DNA from: Yponomeuta sedellus
Taxonomy: Eukaryota; Arthropoda; Insecta; Lepidoptera; Yponomeutidae
Direction of reading: 5' to 3'
NCBI GenBank assembly: GCA_934045075.1
Contig: OW203734.1
Span: forward strand, 4,212,269 to 4,276,268
Length of the DNA: 64,000 nt
In this document: in pieces, positions 41,070 to 52,400 of the stretch
Layout: every line of letters begins with the position of its first letter
How positions within the stretch are numbered: the stretch's first letter is position 1
Translations under genes and position numbers: made by a program
The notes under the pieces: generated by a model
Seen by the model: the letters and a program-made list of their open reading frames with translations, nothing else
Told to the model about the DNA's origin: nothing
The model's database searches: none

Positions 41070-41084
41070 TCGTCTATAAAAATG

Positions 41085-41340
41085 CTAAAAATTGCCGATC
41101 CGCGGTGGGCACGCGTAATAATTATGTCCATATTCTCTCTTATTTAGAGGAATATTGTGCCCTGCAGTGAGACGCATAAAGGCAATTTTTTGTTGTTGCC
41201 TATATACGTCCTAATGCAGGGCAGAGGCCTTCTCTCAGAGAGAATGGGCTTAAGTACCATGCGTGCCCACCGCGGATTGTCAATTTCAAGCGCTGACAAT
41301 CGTCATTCAGCCATTGGCAATCGCCAATGGCTATATACAA
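41085..41340. repeat. SINE-C tails in head-to-head arrangement
   Basis: A plus tail (GATCCGCGGTGGGCACGCGT to CCTGCAGTGAGACG) is followed by a minus tail (TGCAGGGCAGAGGCCTTCTC to GTGCCCACCGCGGATTGTCA). The result is an imperfect foldback of about 85-bp arms. Confidence 0.65.
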
Positions 41341-41524
41341 GGCTACATAAAAAATAAAAATAAAAAAATGATCCCTTTTGAGATTGGTAGGTACATAAAA
41401 ACATGAGTTAAATAACTTGGCAAAGCAGATAACCATCGTAAGCGACGTATCAAAATAACACAAAATCTATTTTCAATTTAGGTGTTTTAAGTTTGAAGGC
41501 TTTATAGATATACGAACTTACTTT

Positions 41525-41622
41525 GAAAATTAAGTCATTGGTTCATGCCTGGGGTTCGAACCCACGACCCCCTGAATGTAAGGCAAGTGTTCTACCGAGC
41601 GCGCTGCCACCGCTCCATTTTA
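41525..41622 (-). repeat. SINE-B tRNA-like head
   Basis: On the minus strand GGAGCGGTGGCAGCGCGCTC precedes the B box GGGTTCGAACCCCAGGCATG. The body is lost. Confidence 0.6.
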
Positions 41623-41626
41623 GTGA

Positions 41627-41930
41627 TTATATTTATAAAATTGCTTGTAGACATGCATATATGTCACCGGGGATAAGTCACAGGCCCACATATAACGACA
41701 GACTCGCCCACTTTAAAATAGCGCATCTTTGGAAGCGCAGATGAATGCACGATCTTACTTTTTTGCATAAAATTATCAGTGGCCAAGCGCTTTGTGAGGG
41801 CCTATTAGAATTTATATCACTTAAAGTACCAAGGCCTAACTCAAGACTAATTAATAAGGACTTTTTTTCTAGCATTCTGTAGAACTAACGTGGGAGAAAA
41901 TGCTCCGTTAAATAGAATCATTCATTCATT
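41627..41930 (+). pseudogene. Jockey-like LINE reverse-transcriptase C-terminal fragment
   Basis: The frame reads RPTYNDRLAHFKIAHLWKRR, a stop, then LTFLHKIISGQALCEGLLEF and VPRPNSRLINKDFFSSIL. A frameshift near 41880 leads to RTNVGENAPLNRI. This follows the pattern of jockey-type C-termini. It is truncated on both sides. Confidence 0.65.
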
Positions 41931-41954
41931 CATCATAAACAGAATAATTCAGCT

Positions 41955-42160
41955 GTGTGTTGTCGGCCTAGAGAATAGCACCAACCCAAATTCTTCCCGC
42001 GGGTGTCGTCAAAGGCGACTAGACGTTAGTGTTAAACTGTGAGTGCTGTGCGCACCTGTAATTGGCACTAGCGCCAGCCCTCTGTATTAATTTAAGGTTT
42101 TACTTGTAATGTGTTTGTGCTGTTGGTGTGGCTTAATAAATAAAATAAAAATACATCAGA
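41955..42160 (+). repeat. SINE-F 5' piece fused to an unrelated LINE-like tail
   Basis: TGTGTTGTCGGCCTAGAGAA and GGGTGTCGTCAAAGGCGACT are SINE-F. The sequence then departs into CTGTGCGCACCTGTAATTGG and ends with an (AATAA)-rich tail. It may be a chimeric insertion. Confidence 0.45.
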
Positions 42161-42419
42161 GAACGGTATTTGATACAAAGTATACATAACAACGTTGTTT
42201 GTAGTCACGTTGTATTGTTTCTATCTCGCAAGAGAATGACGATACGAATATTACTAGTTAGCTTTACTTTTTGCGTTTCATGCAGAAATTTTCAAAAGTA
42301 TCTTAAAAGCATAAGCATAAAACTTACCACCCCTTTCTCGAACGGTTTTTTTCAGTTTTTCTTGGATGCAGTTTTACCAACTGACAGCTGTTACCAATAG
42401 ATTAATAGTTTGTGAGCAT

Positions 42420-42590
42420 TCGCGACTCGGCAAACGTAGTGTAGGACGCCCTCCGACCAGGTGAGATGACGATCTGCGAAAAACTGCGGGCAGATGCTGG
42501 AAGCGGCAAGCTGAAGACAGCGCTATGGCGCTCATTAGGGGAGGGCTATGTCCAGCAGTGGGCTAATATAGCCTGAAGAAGAAAAAGAAC
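42420..42590 (+). repeat. RTE-like LINE 3' end
   Basis: GACTCGGCAAACGTAGTGTA, TGACGATCTGCGAAAAACTG and GCGCTCATTAGGGGAGGGCT, then a (GAAGAA) tail. The reading frame remnants read SVGRPP and YVQQWAN. Confidence 0.7.
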
Positions 42591-42599
42591 ATTCGAGAA

Positions 42600-43520
42600 A
42601 CCATTAAATACAAACTAATTGTAACATTGCTTTAATACTATAATATAATCATAGAATATAATCATCAATTAAGTATAATTCATTTTTTATAAATAGAAAT
42701 CCTATTTGAATGGTGAAGACTGAAATATGATGATCTTGGGTCGTGGGTTTGAAGGGGTTGCTTGATGTAAAATGCAGCTTTAACATGTTTATTTGTTAAC
42801 CTCCGGATATGAAGTGATAATCATTATTAGTATTATATATAAAACTTATTGCTAACTAAACACTACGAATATGTGTCACACAAACACTACTGTGTACGTC
42901 TAATACATTGACATAGTTTACGTTGATGTCACCATACTTCAAGACATCCTCTATAGCTTTTCATTTCTTTCTATATTTCGTAATCATTATTCAATTTTCC
43001 CTAATTTTGTACAAAGTTGTGCAATTGTACGTAAACTCATAGATACTCGTAGTCCCGCAATTTATGTAGCCGGCTTCATAAAGGACTCTATTTTCCAGTA
43101 CAAGGGTTTTTTATTCCTTTAAAAAGTAAGCTTCCATGTGTGTAAAGGAATGAAAATATTTTAAATTAAAATCAAACGAATTGCTGAATCCGCTTAAAAC
43201 ATCCCAATTAATCATAAGTGGTCAATTGCGCCTCGTTCGCCGGAGTTTAATTTGAATACCGGATTATTTTAAACGCAATAGCGCCGGAATTGATACAATT
43301 TGTTTTGTTTCATTAAAAAGTGTTAATTTGAGTTAATTTATATTTTATTAATTAGTAGCTTGAATTTTTATTGTGATACGAATGGCTAGAGATTGTAAAA
43401 AATGGCTAATAGGTAAAAAAACGCCTTTCAGCCATTCTGGCGTGATTGAGTAACTAACATCTATACTAGATCCAAATAAGATTTACATTTGTAATAATAA
43501 TCAATGTCTATAACTAACGC
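42600..43520. other. No recognised feature
   Basis: AT-rich, no repeat family or ORF recognised. Confidence 0.45.
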
Positions 43521-43524
43521 TAAT

Positions 43525-43660
43525 GCCATTTTTCCAAGCGGTTCCATGATTTACAAGGCACGTTAAACAGTTGGTGCCAGCCGCGTCGATAGATGGCAGT
43601 CGTTAAGCCAAAACTTCTGACAGAAAGTCTTGCAAGCCTCAACCAATCCGAACATAATGG
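43525..43660 (+). repeat. Repeat E, strongly diverged fragment
   Basis: CAAGGCACGTTAAACAGTTG, ATGGCAGTCGTTAAGCC and CTTCTGACAG are recognisable. Confidence 0.5.
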
Positions 43661-43740
43661 GTTTATAATAACACTTTCCACACAACACCAATCACTTGAT
43701 CTGGTCCCACACTAGGATACCCTGTGATACGGTTACCAGG

Positions 43741-43928
43741 TAAATACGTCACAGACATGATATTACATCCAAATTGAGGCCACTTGTAAAAAAGTATTGT
43801 TAGTAAATATTAGATAATATTTCCTCTATTTTGTCGATGTTGGTTTGCCTGGTATGGACATCTTACTAACAATACATTTGTTCAAGTGGCCTCAGTTTGG
43901 ATATATTTTCATGTCTGTGTCGTATTTA
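43741..43928. repeat. Long imperfect inverted repeat (about 66-bp arms) inside a SINE-D tail
   Basis: The left arm TAAATACGTCACAGACATGA...TTGAGGCCACTTG is mirrored by CAAGTGGCCTCAG...TCATGTCTGTGTCGTATTTA. The spacer is about 56 bp. The outer sequence (GATACCCTGTG...) is reversed SINE-D. Confidence 0.7.
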
Positions 43929-44428
43929 CTAGAGAAGGGCAAGATCAAAGATAGTACAAAAACTAATGATTGTTGATCAAGCAAAACAAGGCATGTGACA
44001 ATCCTCGTGCTCTTCATACCCCTTTGGGATACAGTTGGATAAATTAGCATCGAGTTTTCCTGGCATATAATAAGTTATACAATTACACATGCTATAAGAA
44101 TTTGTTGCCAATAATGACGGCAATTTGTAATCATTCGAGGACAGGAAAAATTAATAGGAACAAGTTACATCCAAACTACAAGCTCTACAATTTCGGCCCT
44201 AAAGTTTCCTTATAATTGACAGTATGCATAATCGAAAGCCAACAATGAGGTTCAGTAGCCAACTGTCAAGAGCGTACTCAAGAAGGGCACAATGCTTATT
44301 TAAGCGGAAACCCTTTCGCACAGAGTAGAAACAGAAGTGTTGTCACGGCATAACATTTAGCTATGGCTTTTTTAAGTTTAAACCATCGCATCGTAAAGAC
44401 AATAACTTGGTTGCTTTTTCACTAAAAA

Positions 44429-44518
44429 CCTAAAGATGACACGATGAACGTGTCATCTTTAGGCTATATTAGACATAGCCCTCCCCTAATGAGCGCCATA
44501 GCGCCCTGTCTTCAGCAA
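44429..44518 (-). repeat. Hairpin plus RTE/SINE-F tail fragment
   Basis: A perfect hairpin with 15-bp arms (CCTAAAGATGACACG, loop ATGAA) is directly followed by ACATAGCCCTCCCCTAATGA and GCGCCATAGCGCCCTGTCTT, the reversed RTE-like 3' end. Confidence 0.55.
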
Positions 44519-44589
44519 AAACCTAATTGAAGATAATCAAATCAATGTATTTTATGCAAAATTACACATACATACTGTAACAAGTAAAA

Positions 44590-44650
44590 CTAGTTGTCCA
44601 TTTCTAAATATTAATCATTTTGGAGAAAAAAATTACAAAAAAATTAGAAA
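44590..44650 (-). repeat. LINE 3' UTR fragment (58-kb family)
   Basis: TTGTCCATTTCTAAATATTA then ATTTTGGAGAAAAAAATTAC. Confidence 0.45.
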
Positions 44651-45826
44651 TGATTTTAGGTTGTCGAAAAATATAGAGCTGACTTCAGAATGTCAGTGTT
44701 TAATTGAGCTATGTAAACGATAAATGTTAATAAAGCCGTTATTGGCGATAAACGAGAAGATGAGCAGCGCTGGATTCCTGGTTTCTAGTATCTAGATACC
44801 TGATAGCGTTGGTACCTAAAAATTTTGGAAAGAAATTTTCTTTATTGAAACCTACGTAGGATAGGTAGAAAAACAAAACTATATATTTTAAATGCCCGTA
44901 ACTTAATCATGCATCAAAACAAAGCTATCAAAAGTATTTTATTACAATATAAAATAATTATAAATTTTCCGCGACTTTTCCAAGTAATAAATTTGAAATT
45001 GAAAAATGGTTTAATTATCGCAAAAAAAATACAAAATCAACTTAAAATTGACTAAGTTAATTACTTAGTTAATTTAGTGACAGATACGTTATGCGATAAT
45101 AAGGATATGCTCAGCTAAATGCAGCATGTGCAAACATAATTGCAGCTCTGATTTTCAGCACATCCCGATTATTTGCTAGCAATTGACACGTTGGCGTTAC
45201 TTATGCAACTAGCCAATAGTAGAACTGAAAAAACCACTTTATACAGACTAGGTCTAAAGTAGACTGCATACACACATGACATACAGCGCAAATTAAGCAC
45301 AATTAAGCAAGTAGGCACAATGATTATTAAGAGTGAATAAGACAATAATAAGCCTTATCATAAGGCTAAGTTATGATGGGTCCTGAGATAAGATAACAAT
45401 AATTATAAAGAAGATTTTTTTTTCTTAATGTCATACCACCGCCTGGTAAATGGTTAGCAAAAGAAGATCGAGCTGTCCTTTCGTTGTCAATATTTATTTT
45501 GTGCTCACTCAAGTTAACCCTTCAATATAACGACCCCATTCGATGAATTATTCAATAGGCGTTGCCCAAATATGATGTCTTGTTGAAATGTTGAAAAGCC
45601 GATAAAAAACCTCTTTTCATCCCAAGCTTGAGTGCTTTGAATCTTTGCTCTCTATTGAAGGTGTTTTGATTCGGATTTGTGTAAGCCTAAGCATCGTTAT
45701 ATGACTTTCCCAGTTGAAGTAAATAATCGCGATTAAACCCGTTTGCGGTGTTTTAAAACATTTTAGAAATAATAAAACTGGAACGTCTTCAACTTTGTGC
45801 TTTATTTAAAATGTGTTTTATTTATA
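44651..45826. other. No recognised gene
   Basis: AT-rich. A repeat J end (AATAATCGCGATTAAACCCG) occurs at about 45722-45741. Nothing else is recognised. Confidence 0.45.
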
Positions 45827-45972
45827 TTCTTATAAATGCACTAACCCGTGCTAAGAACAATCTGTGAAAACCTATTTAGAGGCTAAAATTCCACCCATGC
45901 CGGGATTCAAACCCGGGTTCGACGCCATGGGTGGAATTTTTAGCCTCTAAATAAGTTTTAATGGGTTTTATT
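45827..45972. repeat. Family A, minimal head-to-head composite
   Basis: It is the reversed long terminus to the B box (GGGATTCAAACCCGG), then directly the B-box half and short terminus on the plus strand (ATGGGTGGAATTTTTAGCCT). TGTTTTATTTATA occurs at 45814-45826 and 45973-45985, a probable 13-bp target duplication, although the motif is low complexity. Confidence 0.75.
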
Positions 45973-46190
45973 TGTTTTATTTATAATATGAACAGAACAC
46001 TAGATGAAAACAGAATAAACAGGCAAAAAATTTCAGGTCTAGTCGAAATGTGACGTAGTAATTGCTTAAAAAATTAAGGAAATCTCAAAAATGACTGACG
46101 CAATTTTAAATTTTGGAAATGAAAGACAGAATTAAAGAAATATAAAAAAAATGGTGTAAAGAGGTTTGCACCGTTACACATATCTACTTG

Positions 46191-46445
46191 ACGACCTCTG
46201 AGGCGCAGCGGTAGTACATCTGCCTACCATGCGAGAGGTCCCGGGTTTGAACCCGGCTGGGGACAAAATAAACCTTCTTCGATGTTTACACGTTTGTGAT
46301 ATGGCTGTTTCTGTTTCCCAAAATACAGGGTATTAAGTGTGGGGCCAAAAGCAATGTATGTGTCTGTATGAAAATTTTATGTTATGTTGTGTCGTGTCGG
46401 GTCTGTCGTGCCATATCGTGTCGTGTCGTGTTATGATGTGTTATG
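46191..46445 (+). repeat. SINE-D
   Basis: It has GAGGCGCAGCGGTAGTACAT, B box GGGTTTGAACCCGGC and body TTTACACGTTTGTGATATGG. The tail is a (TCGTG)/(TTATG) run. The first promoter box is mutated. Confidence 0.75.
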
Positions 46446-46555
46446 TTATCTATGATCATCGCGAGTCATTAAAAATACTTAAAAATGAAGTAAAATGCAA
46501 TTGTTTATAGCGAAGTACTTTTTACATAGCTGGTAACATTGTAAAGATATTCAAA

Positions 46556-46712
46556 CGGATCTAATCTCGATTACTATTAGAAAATCAAAATTACCTTAAT
46601 TGCCGACGTGTTGGTTGCAGTTACCGTGGTCACGGGTCGACTGAAGTGCAACTGCAACGCTTCCGTAACGTCGGGAATAAAGGTATTTACGTTTAAACTA
46701 TTTATTATGATG
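46556..46712. repeat. Repeat J arms in compact foldback form
   Basis: GGATCTAATCTCGATTACTA and GTTGCAGTTACCGTGGTCAC lead into the mirrored AACTGCAACGCTTCCGTAAC and GGGAATAAAGGTATTTACG. The two arms are nearly adjacent, so this looks like an internally deleted J. Confidence 0.6.
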
Positions 46713-47050
46713 TATAACTATGTATGAGCATTGCGACTCTTTAAGAAACACTACTAGATGGTTTTTCTCCTTGTACTAGTACTTTAATTCCGGCTGGGGC
46801 ATTATTTGTTAGTAATATCCAATAAAATGTATTCCTTATGGGAATGCATTTTATCGGGAATCGATTGATTGATCGAGACCATAAATATGTAGTGTGTGTG
46901 ATTATTTGTATTGTTGTGGGCGAAAAACTTTCTTTTTCTAAAATATTTCTATAAGTGAAAACTTGTAATTGGCTTTCAGGCAGTATTTCAATCGCAATGT
47001 GTTTTGTTCATAGCTGTAAGTTTTCCTATTACAATAAAATAAAATAACTG
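46713..47050. other. No recognised feature
   Basis: AT-rich. No match. Confidence 0.4.
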
Positions 47051-47055
47051 TTATT

Positions 47056-47150
47056 GATATCAACCCTTTGTGTGACCTTACTGCGTGGCACGGTTCCCAT
47101 ACTCCACCACGGGGGCCAAAGGCAGGTTGGTGAAGGATTGTGAAGCAGCG
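47056..47150 (-). repeat. Repeat E, diverged 3' fragment
   Basis: ATATCAACCCTTTGTGTGAC and CCATACTCCACCACGGGGGC. Confidence 0.55.
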
Positions 47151-47409
47151 ATTGCAGATAATTAAGCTTTAAAGATGTATTTTTTGTTAGAGTAGTGCGT
47201 CCAACCTCTCCCGGCTAAACGGTTTATTGTAGAAATGTGGAGTAATTCATAGCAGTAGCACATATAATGAATTTAAAAGGAAAAATATCACGGTTAAGTA
47301 GGGTACACAGGTTAAAGAGTAGTAAGAGAATAGAATTAATAGGCGATAAAGTCATAAAAGGAAACTTCGTACAAATCTCATAGAAAATAACTTTAATTAA
47401 GATTTTAGT

Positions 47410-47565
47410 AGTGTGTAGGACGCCCTCCGACCAGGAGGGATGACGATCTGCGAAAAACTGCAGGCAGATGCTGGCAAGCTAAAGACAGGGCGCTATGGCA
47501 GTCTTTAGGGGAGGACTATGTCCAGCAGTGGACTAATATATAGCCTGAAGAAAAAGAAAATTTTA
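47410..47565 (+). repeat. RTE-like LINE 3' end
   Basis: AGTGTGTAGGACGCCCTCCG, TGACGATCTGCGAAAAACTG and GGGGAGGACTATGTCCAGCA, with a GAAGAAAAAGAAAA tail. It encodes SVGRPP-like and EDYVQQWTN remnants. Confidence 0.7.
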
Positions 47566-47695
47566 GTTCTGTAAAGCAGGTAAAAACCCATCGGTTTTCG
47601 GTTAATGTATTTTAAATCATTAACAATGAATTTATTACACCTTGTAGATAGACAGATATATTTATTGCACAACAAATGAAAAAAATAGAAATTTA

Positions 47696-47905
47696 CGACG
47701 ACCTCTGTGGCTCAGCGGTAGCGCATCTGCCTACCATGCAAGAGGTCTCGGGTTCGATCCCCGGCTGGGGAAAAAAGCCTCAGGTCTTGGATGTTTACAG
47801 GTTTGTGATGTCGTTGTTTCTGGGTCCTACAACACAGGGTGCCCCACACACCCTGTGTCGTAGGACCCAGAAGCAATGTATGTGCTTGTATGTTATGTTA
47901 TGTTA
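47696..47905 (+). repeat. SINE-D with an internal hairpin
   Basis: The tRNA-like head GTGGCTCAGCGGTAGCGCAT and B box GGGTTCGATCCCCGGC are well kept. After ACAACACAGGGTG the sequence turns back on itself (22-bp arms 47820-47841 and 47849-47870, one mismatch) and then continues to the (TTATG) tail. Confidence 0.75.
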
Positions 47906-48014
47906 TATCTTCTTAAATCTATCTAGGTACGTATAAAATTACGTATAAAAGTAGATCTTATCTTACTAATAATATAAATATGAAATTTTGTGTGTATGCA
48001 TGGATTTGTGGATG

Positions 48015-48090
48015 TTTGATGGCCTAACCATCCTGCGATGCAGAAAGAGACCCGTGCCCCAGCAGTGGGGACATACAAGGGTTGATATCA
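48015..48090 (+). repeat. Repeat E, 3' end
   Basis: TGGCCTAACCATCCTGCGAT to GGGGACATACAAGGGTTGAT. Confidence 0.65.
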
Positions 48091-48299
48091 TGATGGATGT
48101 TGGTACTCAATCGCGCCAGTTGATGGAACTAGTTTTACTTATTTTTCTTGTACACTGTGTTTTGGTGTTACAAAATTGTTAAATATATCTCGAAATAAAG
48201 AACTTTAAAAATCATAAATCAGTTTTACCTGCAACGTTCAGAAAGTCACAGTTCCTGTGTAATTTTTACCTAAATACTTCGTTTTGATATGATTTGTGG

Positions 48300-48545
48300 C
48301 AGTGTGGTGTCGGCCTAGAGAATAGCACCAACCCAATTCTTCCCGCGGGTGTCGTAAAGGGCGACTAAGGGACACAAACCGGGGGGTGGGCAGCAGCGCC
48401 CCCTGCAGTACAATTCCACCGAACTGCGATCCCCAACCCGCATGCCCAGCGTGGGGATTATGGGCATTACCCCTTATGATAGCACAACGTGGCACTCTTT
48501 AGGGGAGGGCTATGTCCAGCAGTGGACTAGTATAGCCTGACGACG
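48300..48545 (+). repeat. SINE-F, near full length
   Basis: It runs from GTGTGGTGTCGGCCTAGAGA to CCAGCAGTGGACTAGTATAG, then a (CGA)n tail instead of (GAA)n. A decline to TTTAGGGGAGGGC is shared with the RTE copy at 47.5 kb. Confidence 0.78.
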
Positions 48546-48549
48546 ACGA

Positions 48550-49070
48550 CGATATGACTTGAAATTCGGCAGAGATAGATTGTAGTCTGAAATAGCACAT
48601 AGGCTACTTTAATACCAGAAAAATACATGTTAAAATTCGCTTCGCGTGCAAAGTCGTGAGCTGCAGCCAGTCTTATATAATAATGTATACCTACATTCTC
48701 TTGTTGAATTACCTTTGCCAACCTTTATCCCGACTATCAGCAAGTAATAAAACTGAGACACAAAAGCCTACCAAAGCTCTATTGTATCAGTTTAATTCAA
48801 CGCAATCCGCCTAATTTATATTAACGCCGTGAGTTTCTATACATCACCAACAAAGCCTATTGTTGGTCAGAGCAATGAATAGGCTAAAATAGGAGAATTT
48901 CGCTAAGAAACGCTACTAAGAAAAAACGTAGCTAGGTTAATAGTTTTTGCTAAAACATTTCTAGAAAATGCCTGACTTTAACAATGTATTTTGGTACCAT
49001 TGTAGTGATAGTTCTGTTTTGCTAGTGATTTATAATTTTTTGTTGTTAATAAGACTTAATAACACTCACT
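48550..49070. other. No recognised gene; short repeat P remnant
   Basis: GAAATAGCACATAGGCTACT and ACCAGAAAAATACATGTT near 48590-48630 recall repeat P at 61.9 kb. The rest is unassigned. Confidence 0.4.
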
Positions 49071-49074
49071 TTTT

Positions 49075-49173
49075 CTTCAGCAACTCTCCATCGTGGGTTG
49101 CCTGGAAGAAATTGCTCTAAGCAATAAGGCCGCCAATTGTACTGTATCTTTGTAATTATGTTTTGTTCGTTTT
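49075..49173 (+). repeat. CR1-like LINE 3' end, left part of the LTR-element target
   Basis: GGAAGAAATTGCTCTAAGCA and ATAAGGCCGCCAATTGTACT match the uninterrupted 3' end at 38.27 kb. It continues at 53882 after the LTR retrotransposon. Confidence 0.75.
49169..49173. repeat. Target-site duplication, left (GTTTT)
   Basis: GTTTT abuts the TG of the LTR. The same five bases follow the CA of the far LTR at 53882-53886. Confidence 0.85.
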
Positions 49174-49324
49174 TGAAGAATACCAGCCCAATCCTGCCGG
49201 ATTAGCAATAATAAGACGGAACGATGTGATCGAGACACCATTTATTGAAAGACAAAAGCTTGACAAGCGGTTTCTTACTACCCTTAGGTAGAATTCTACA
49301 CTGTTATAAACTACCTACATTACA
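49174..49324 (-). repeat. 3' LTR
   Basis: In element orientation it starts TGTAATGTAGG and ends GGTATTCTTCA. AATAAA is at 49241-49246 (reverse strand) and would serve as the poly(A) signal. No difference from the other LTR was found over 151 bp. Confidence 0.95.
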
Positions 49325-49335
49325 CCTCCACCCTT
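49325..49335 (-). other. Polypurine tract
   Basis: AAGGGTGGAGG on the minus strand directly precedes the 3' LTR, the position of the plus-strand DNA primer. Confidence 0.85.
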
Positions 49336-49473
49336 AAATCTACTTGGTATAACATGTACTATTTTATAGTATAACTTACATGAATTTTATTTTTAACCTA
49401 TTTCCAAGTACATTAGGTACTACGAATGTTGTACCTGAGCCTCTTAATAAAATAATTATAATTAAACACTTAT

Positions 49474-52400
49474 CTATTCTATTCCTAATCTAACAACTGG
49501 TTTTCGCGTACGTCTGGGGTAACGCCGCTCCGCCGGCGGCTGCGCGAGTCCTGGCTGTGGTGGGGGGCTCACCTGGGCGGGAGTTAGTGGAGCATTTGGA
49601 GAAACACTCGCACTAGATGATAATGAAGCATACGCATTATTCTCATCACTATCTGAGTTCGTAACCTGATCGCCTTCTCCCGCTATAGGTCCCACCACCA
49701 CTGCCTCTCCTGGATTATGGACCCTACTCTCGTGTAGCGGTCCGACATCCCTGCCTTCTTCTATACCCGGCATGGAAGTTATAGACAAACGTGATCTGTG
49801 CCTCACTTGATCTGTATGCCTTTTCACGAGTCGACCTTCCCCGCTATCCACCGTATAGCTGCGTGACCCATCTGCCTGCACCACTGTACCCTTTATCCAC
49901 TTATCCTGCGTACCGTACCCTCTGACCCAAACAGGTTCGCCCTGACTGAACTCACGCAAAGTCCCGTCCGTCGTGTTCTGTGCTTGTCGTTGCTGCGCTT
50001 TTTGTACCCTGTCTTCTACCAAGCGATCCCCACTTAATAAATCTAAACGTGAGCGTAAAGATCTCTTTTGTAGCATCATGGCTGGCGTTTGGCCTGTGGT
50101 GCTATGTACAGAATTCCTGTAGGCTAGCAAAAAGGTATTTAATGCAGTTTCGATGTCTAGTTTATCCCTATATGCCTTCTTAATTGCTCGCTTGCATAGT
50201 TTTACGGCATTTTCTGCCGCGCCGTTGGATGCCGGATGATATGCTGGAGAAAACAATTGACGTATGCCGTTATTTTGCAAAAATTGTTTTAGTTCCCCAC
50301 TTGTGAAAGGTGGTCCCTGGTCCGATACTAACTCATACGGTAAGCCGAACCGAGCAAAAGTAGCTCTTAAAACCCTTATAACACTATGCGCATTAGTACT
50401 CTTCATTTCAAATATCTCGAGCCATTTAGTACTAGTGTCAATTAATACCAAGAAAGTTTTTTCTTTAAATGGGCCCAAGAAATCTACATGCAACCTAGTC
50501 CACGGCAGCGCAGTGTAAGGCCAGGGGGCGGGCGGCGCGCGCGGCGGCGCGTCAGCCTCGGCGGCGCAGGTGTCGCAGCCGCGGCACAGTGCCTCCACAT
50601 CCGCATCAACCTGCGGCCACCATACGTAGCTGCGCGCCAGTCCCTTCGTCTTCACTATGCCCATGTGGCTGCTGTGCAGTTGCTTCAACACTGCGCTCCG
50701 TAACGACATAGGAATAATCATTCTGTAACCCCACATAACGCACCCATTATCCACGTATAATTCTTGTTTCCTAGCGTAAAATACTCGTAAGTCTTCCTGC
50801 GGACACTCTTTTGGCCAGCCTGACCTAATGTATAACAAAATTCTACTCAGAATTACATCTTTTGCTGTCTCCCTCCTGACATCCTCGTTAGTGATTGGCA
50901 AGAATTTTTCTACAAAGTTTACGTAAGTTACCTCATTAACTTTTTTAGTCTTTCTATTTACGGGTGGGAGCCGTGAAAGCGCGTCTGCGCAATTCTTAGT
51001 CGACGCCACATATTCAATGTCATACGAATAGCCTGTCAATAACACTGCCCAGCGTTGCAGTCTCGACGCTGCCATTATGGGAATACCAACCTTATTACCA
51101 AATATATATGTCAGTGGTTTATGGTCTGTCCTCAGAGTAAACCTACGTCCATATAAATACTGATGGTACTTTCTTATTCCAAAGATTATGGCTAGTGCTT
51201 CTCGGTCTATCTGTGAGTACGCTCGCTCGGCGGCGGAAAGCGCGCGTGACGCGTACGCCACTGGTCGCTCACCTTGAGGCGTCATGTGCGAGATGACAGC
51301 TCCGACTCCTACGCCACTTGCATCCGCCGTAAGGATCAGGGGCAGATCCTGCGAGTAGTGTACTAGCACTGAGCTACTCACCAGTTGCCTCTTCACCTCT
51401 TCGAACGCTCGCTGGCACTCGCTGCTCCACTCGAATGGCACGTCCGCTCTCAGTAACGCGTACAAGGGTGCTAATATAGTACTGATGTTCTTTACAAACT
51501 TAGCATAGTACATTATCATGCCTATAAAAGCTCTCAACTCTGATACGTTAGATGGTATTGCTGTATTTTCTATTGCCTTTACTTTGTCTGGACAAGTATG
51601 CACGCCTTCCTTATCTATCACGTATCCTAAGTATGTAATTGATTCTGCGAAAAACTCACATTTTTCTTTCTTAACTCTTAATCCATACCTTTCTAAGCGA
51701 TCAAACACTTTATGTAAGTTTTCGATATGTTCCGGTGTAGATCTGCCTGTAATGATTACGTCATCCAAGAACACACCAACCTGGGGTAAATCCGCAAACA
51801 TTTGCTCCAAGCGCCTCTGAAATATGCCGGGGCTAGACGACAAACCGTACACTAACCGGTTATACCTAAACATTCCTTTATGCGTATTTATAACTGTGTA
51901 TTTACTAGAGTCGTCTAATACCAACTGTGCATACGCTTGAGAAAGGTCAATCTTGGTGAATCTTTGGCCCCCATGTAATCGTGTAAGTAAATCGTCTACT
52001 TTGGGTAGCGGGTAGCGGTCGACTTCTATGACTTTGTTTAACGTTAACTTATAATCGGCACAGATACGTAAGTTACCGTCTTTCTTGAGCACGGGCACTA
52101 TCGGCGTGGCCCAGTCGGAGCGCTCGACGGGCGTGAGGATGTCGTCCCGCACGAGCTGGTCGAGCGCGCGCTCCACCGGCTCGCGCAGCGCGTAGGCGAG
52201 CGGCCGCGCTCGGAGGAACACGGGCCGCGCGCCCGGTCGCAGGTGAATGCCTACGGTGCCGCCCGTGAACCGGCCCAGGCCGTCCGCGAACACCTTACAG
52301 TATCTGGAACTGAATTTGTCAACGTTGAAGTCCTTGTCACTAGATACGTTGTTTACATCAGCCGGATGACTCATACCCGTCAGCTGTATGCCTAATTCCA

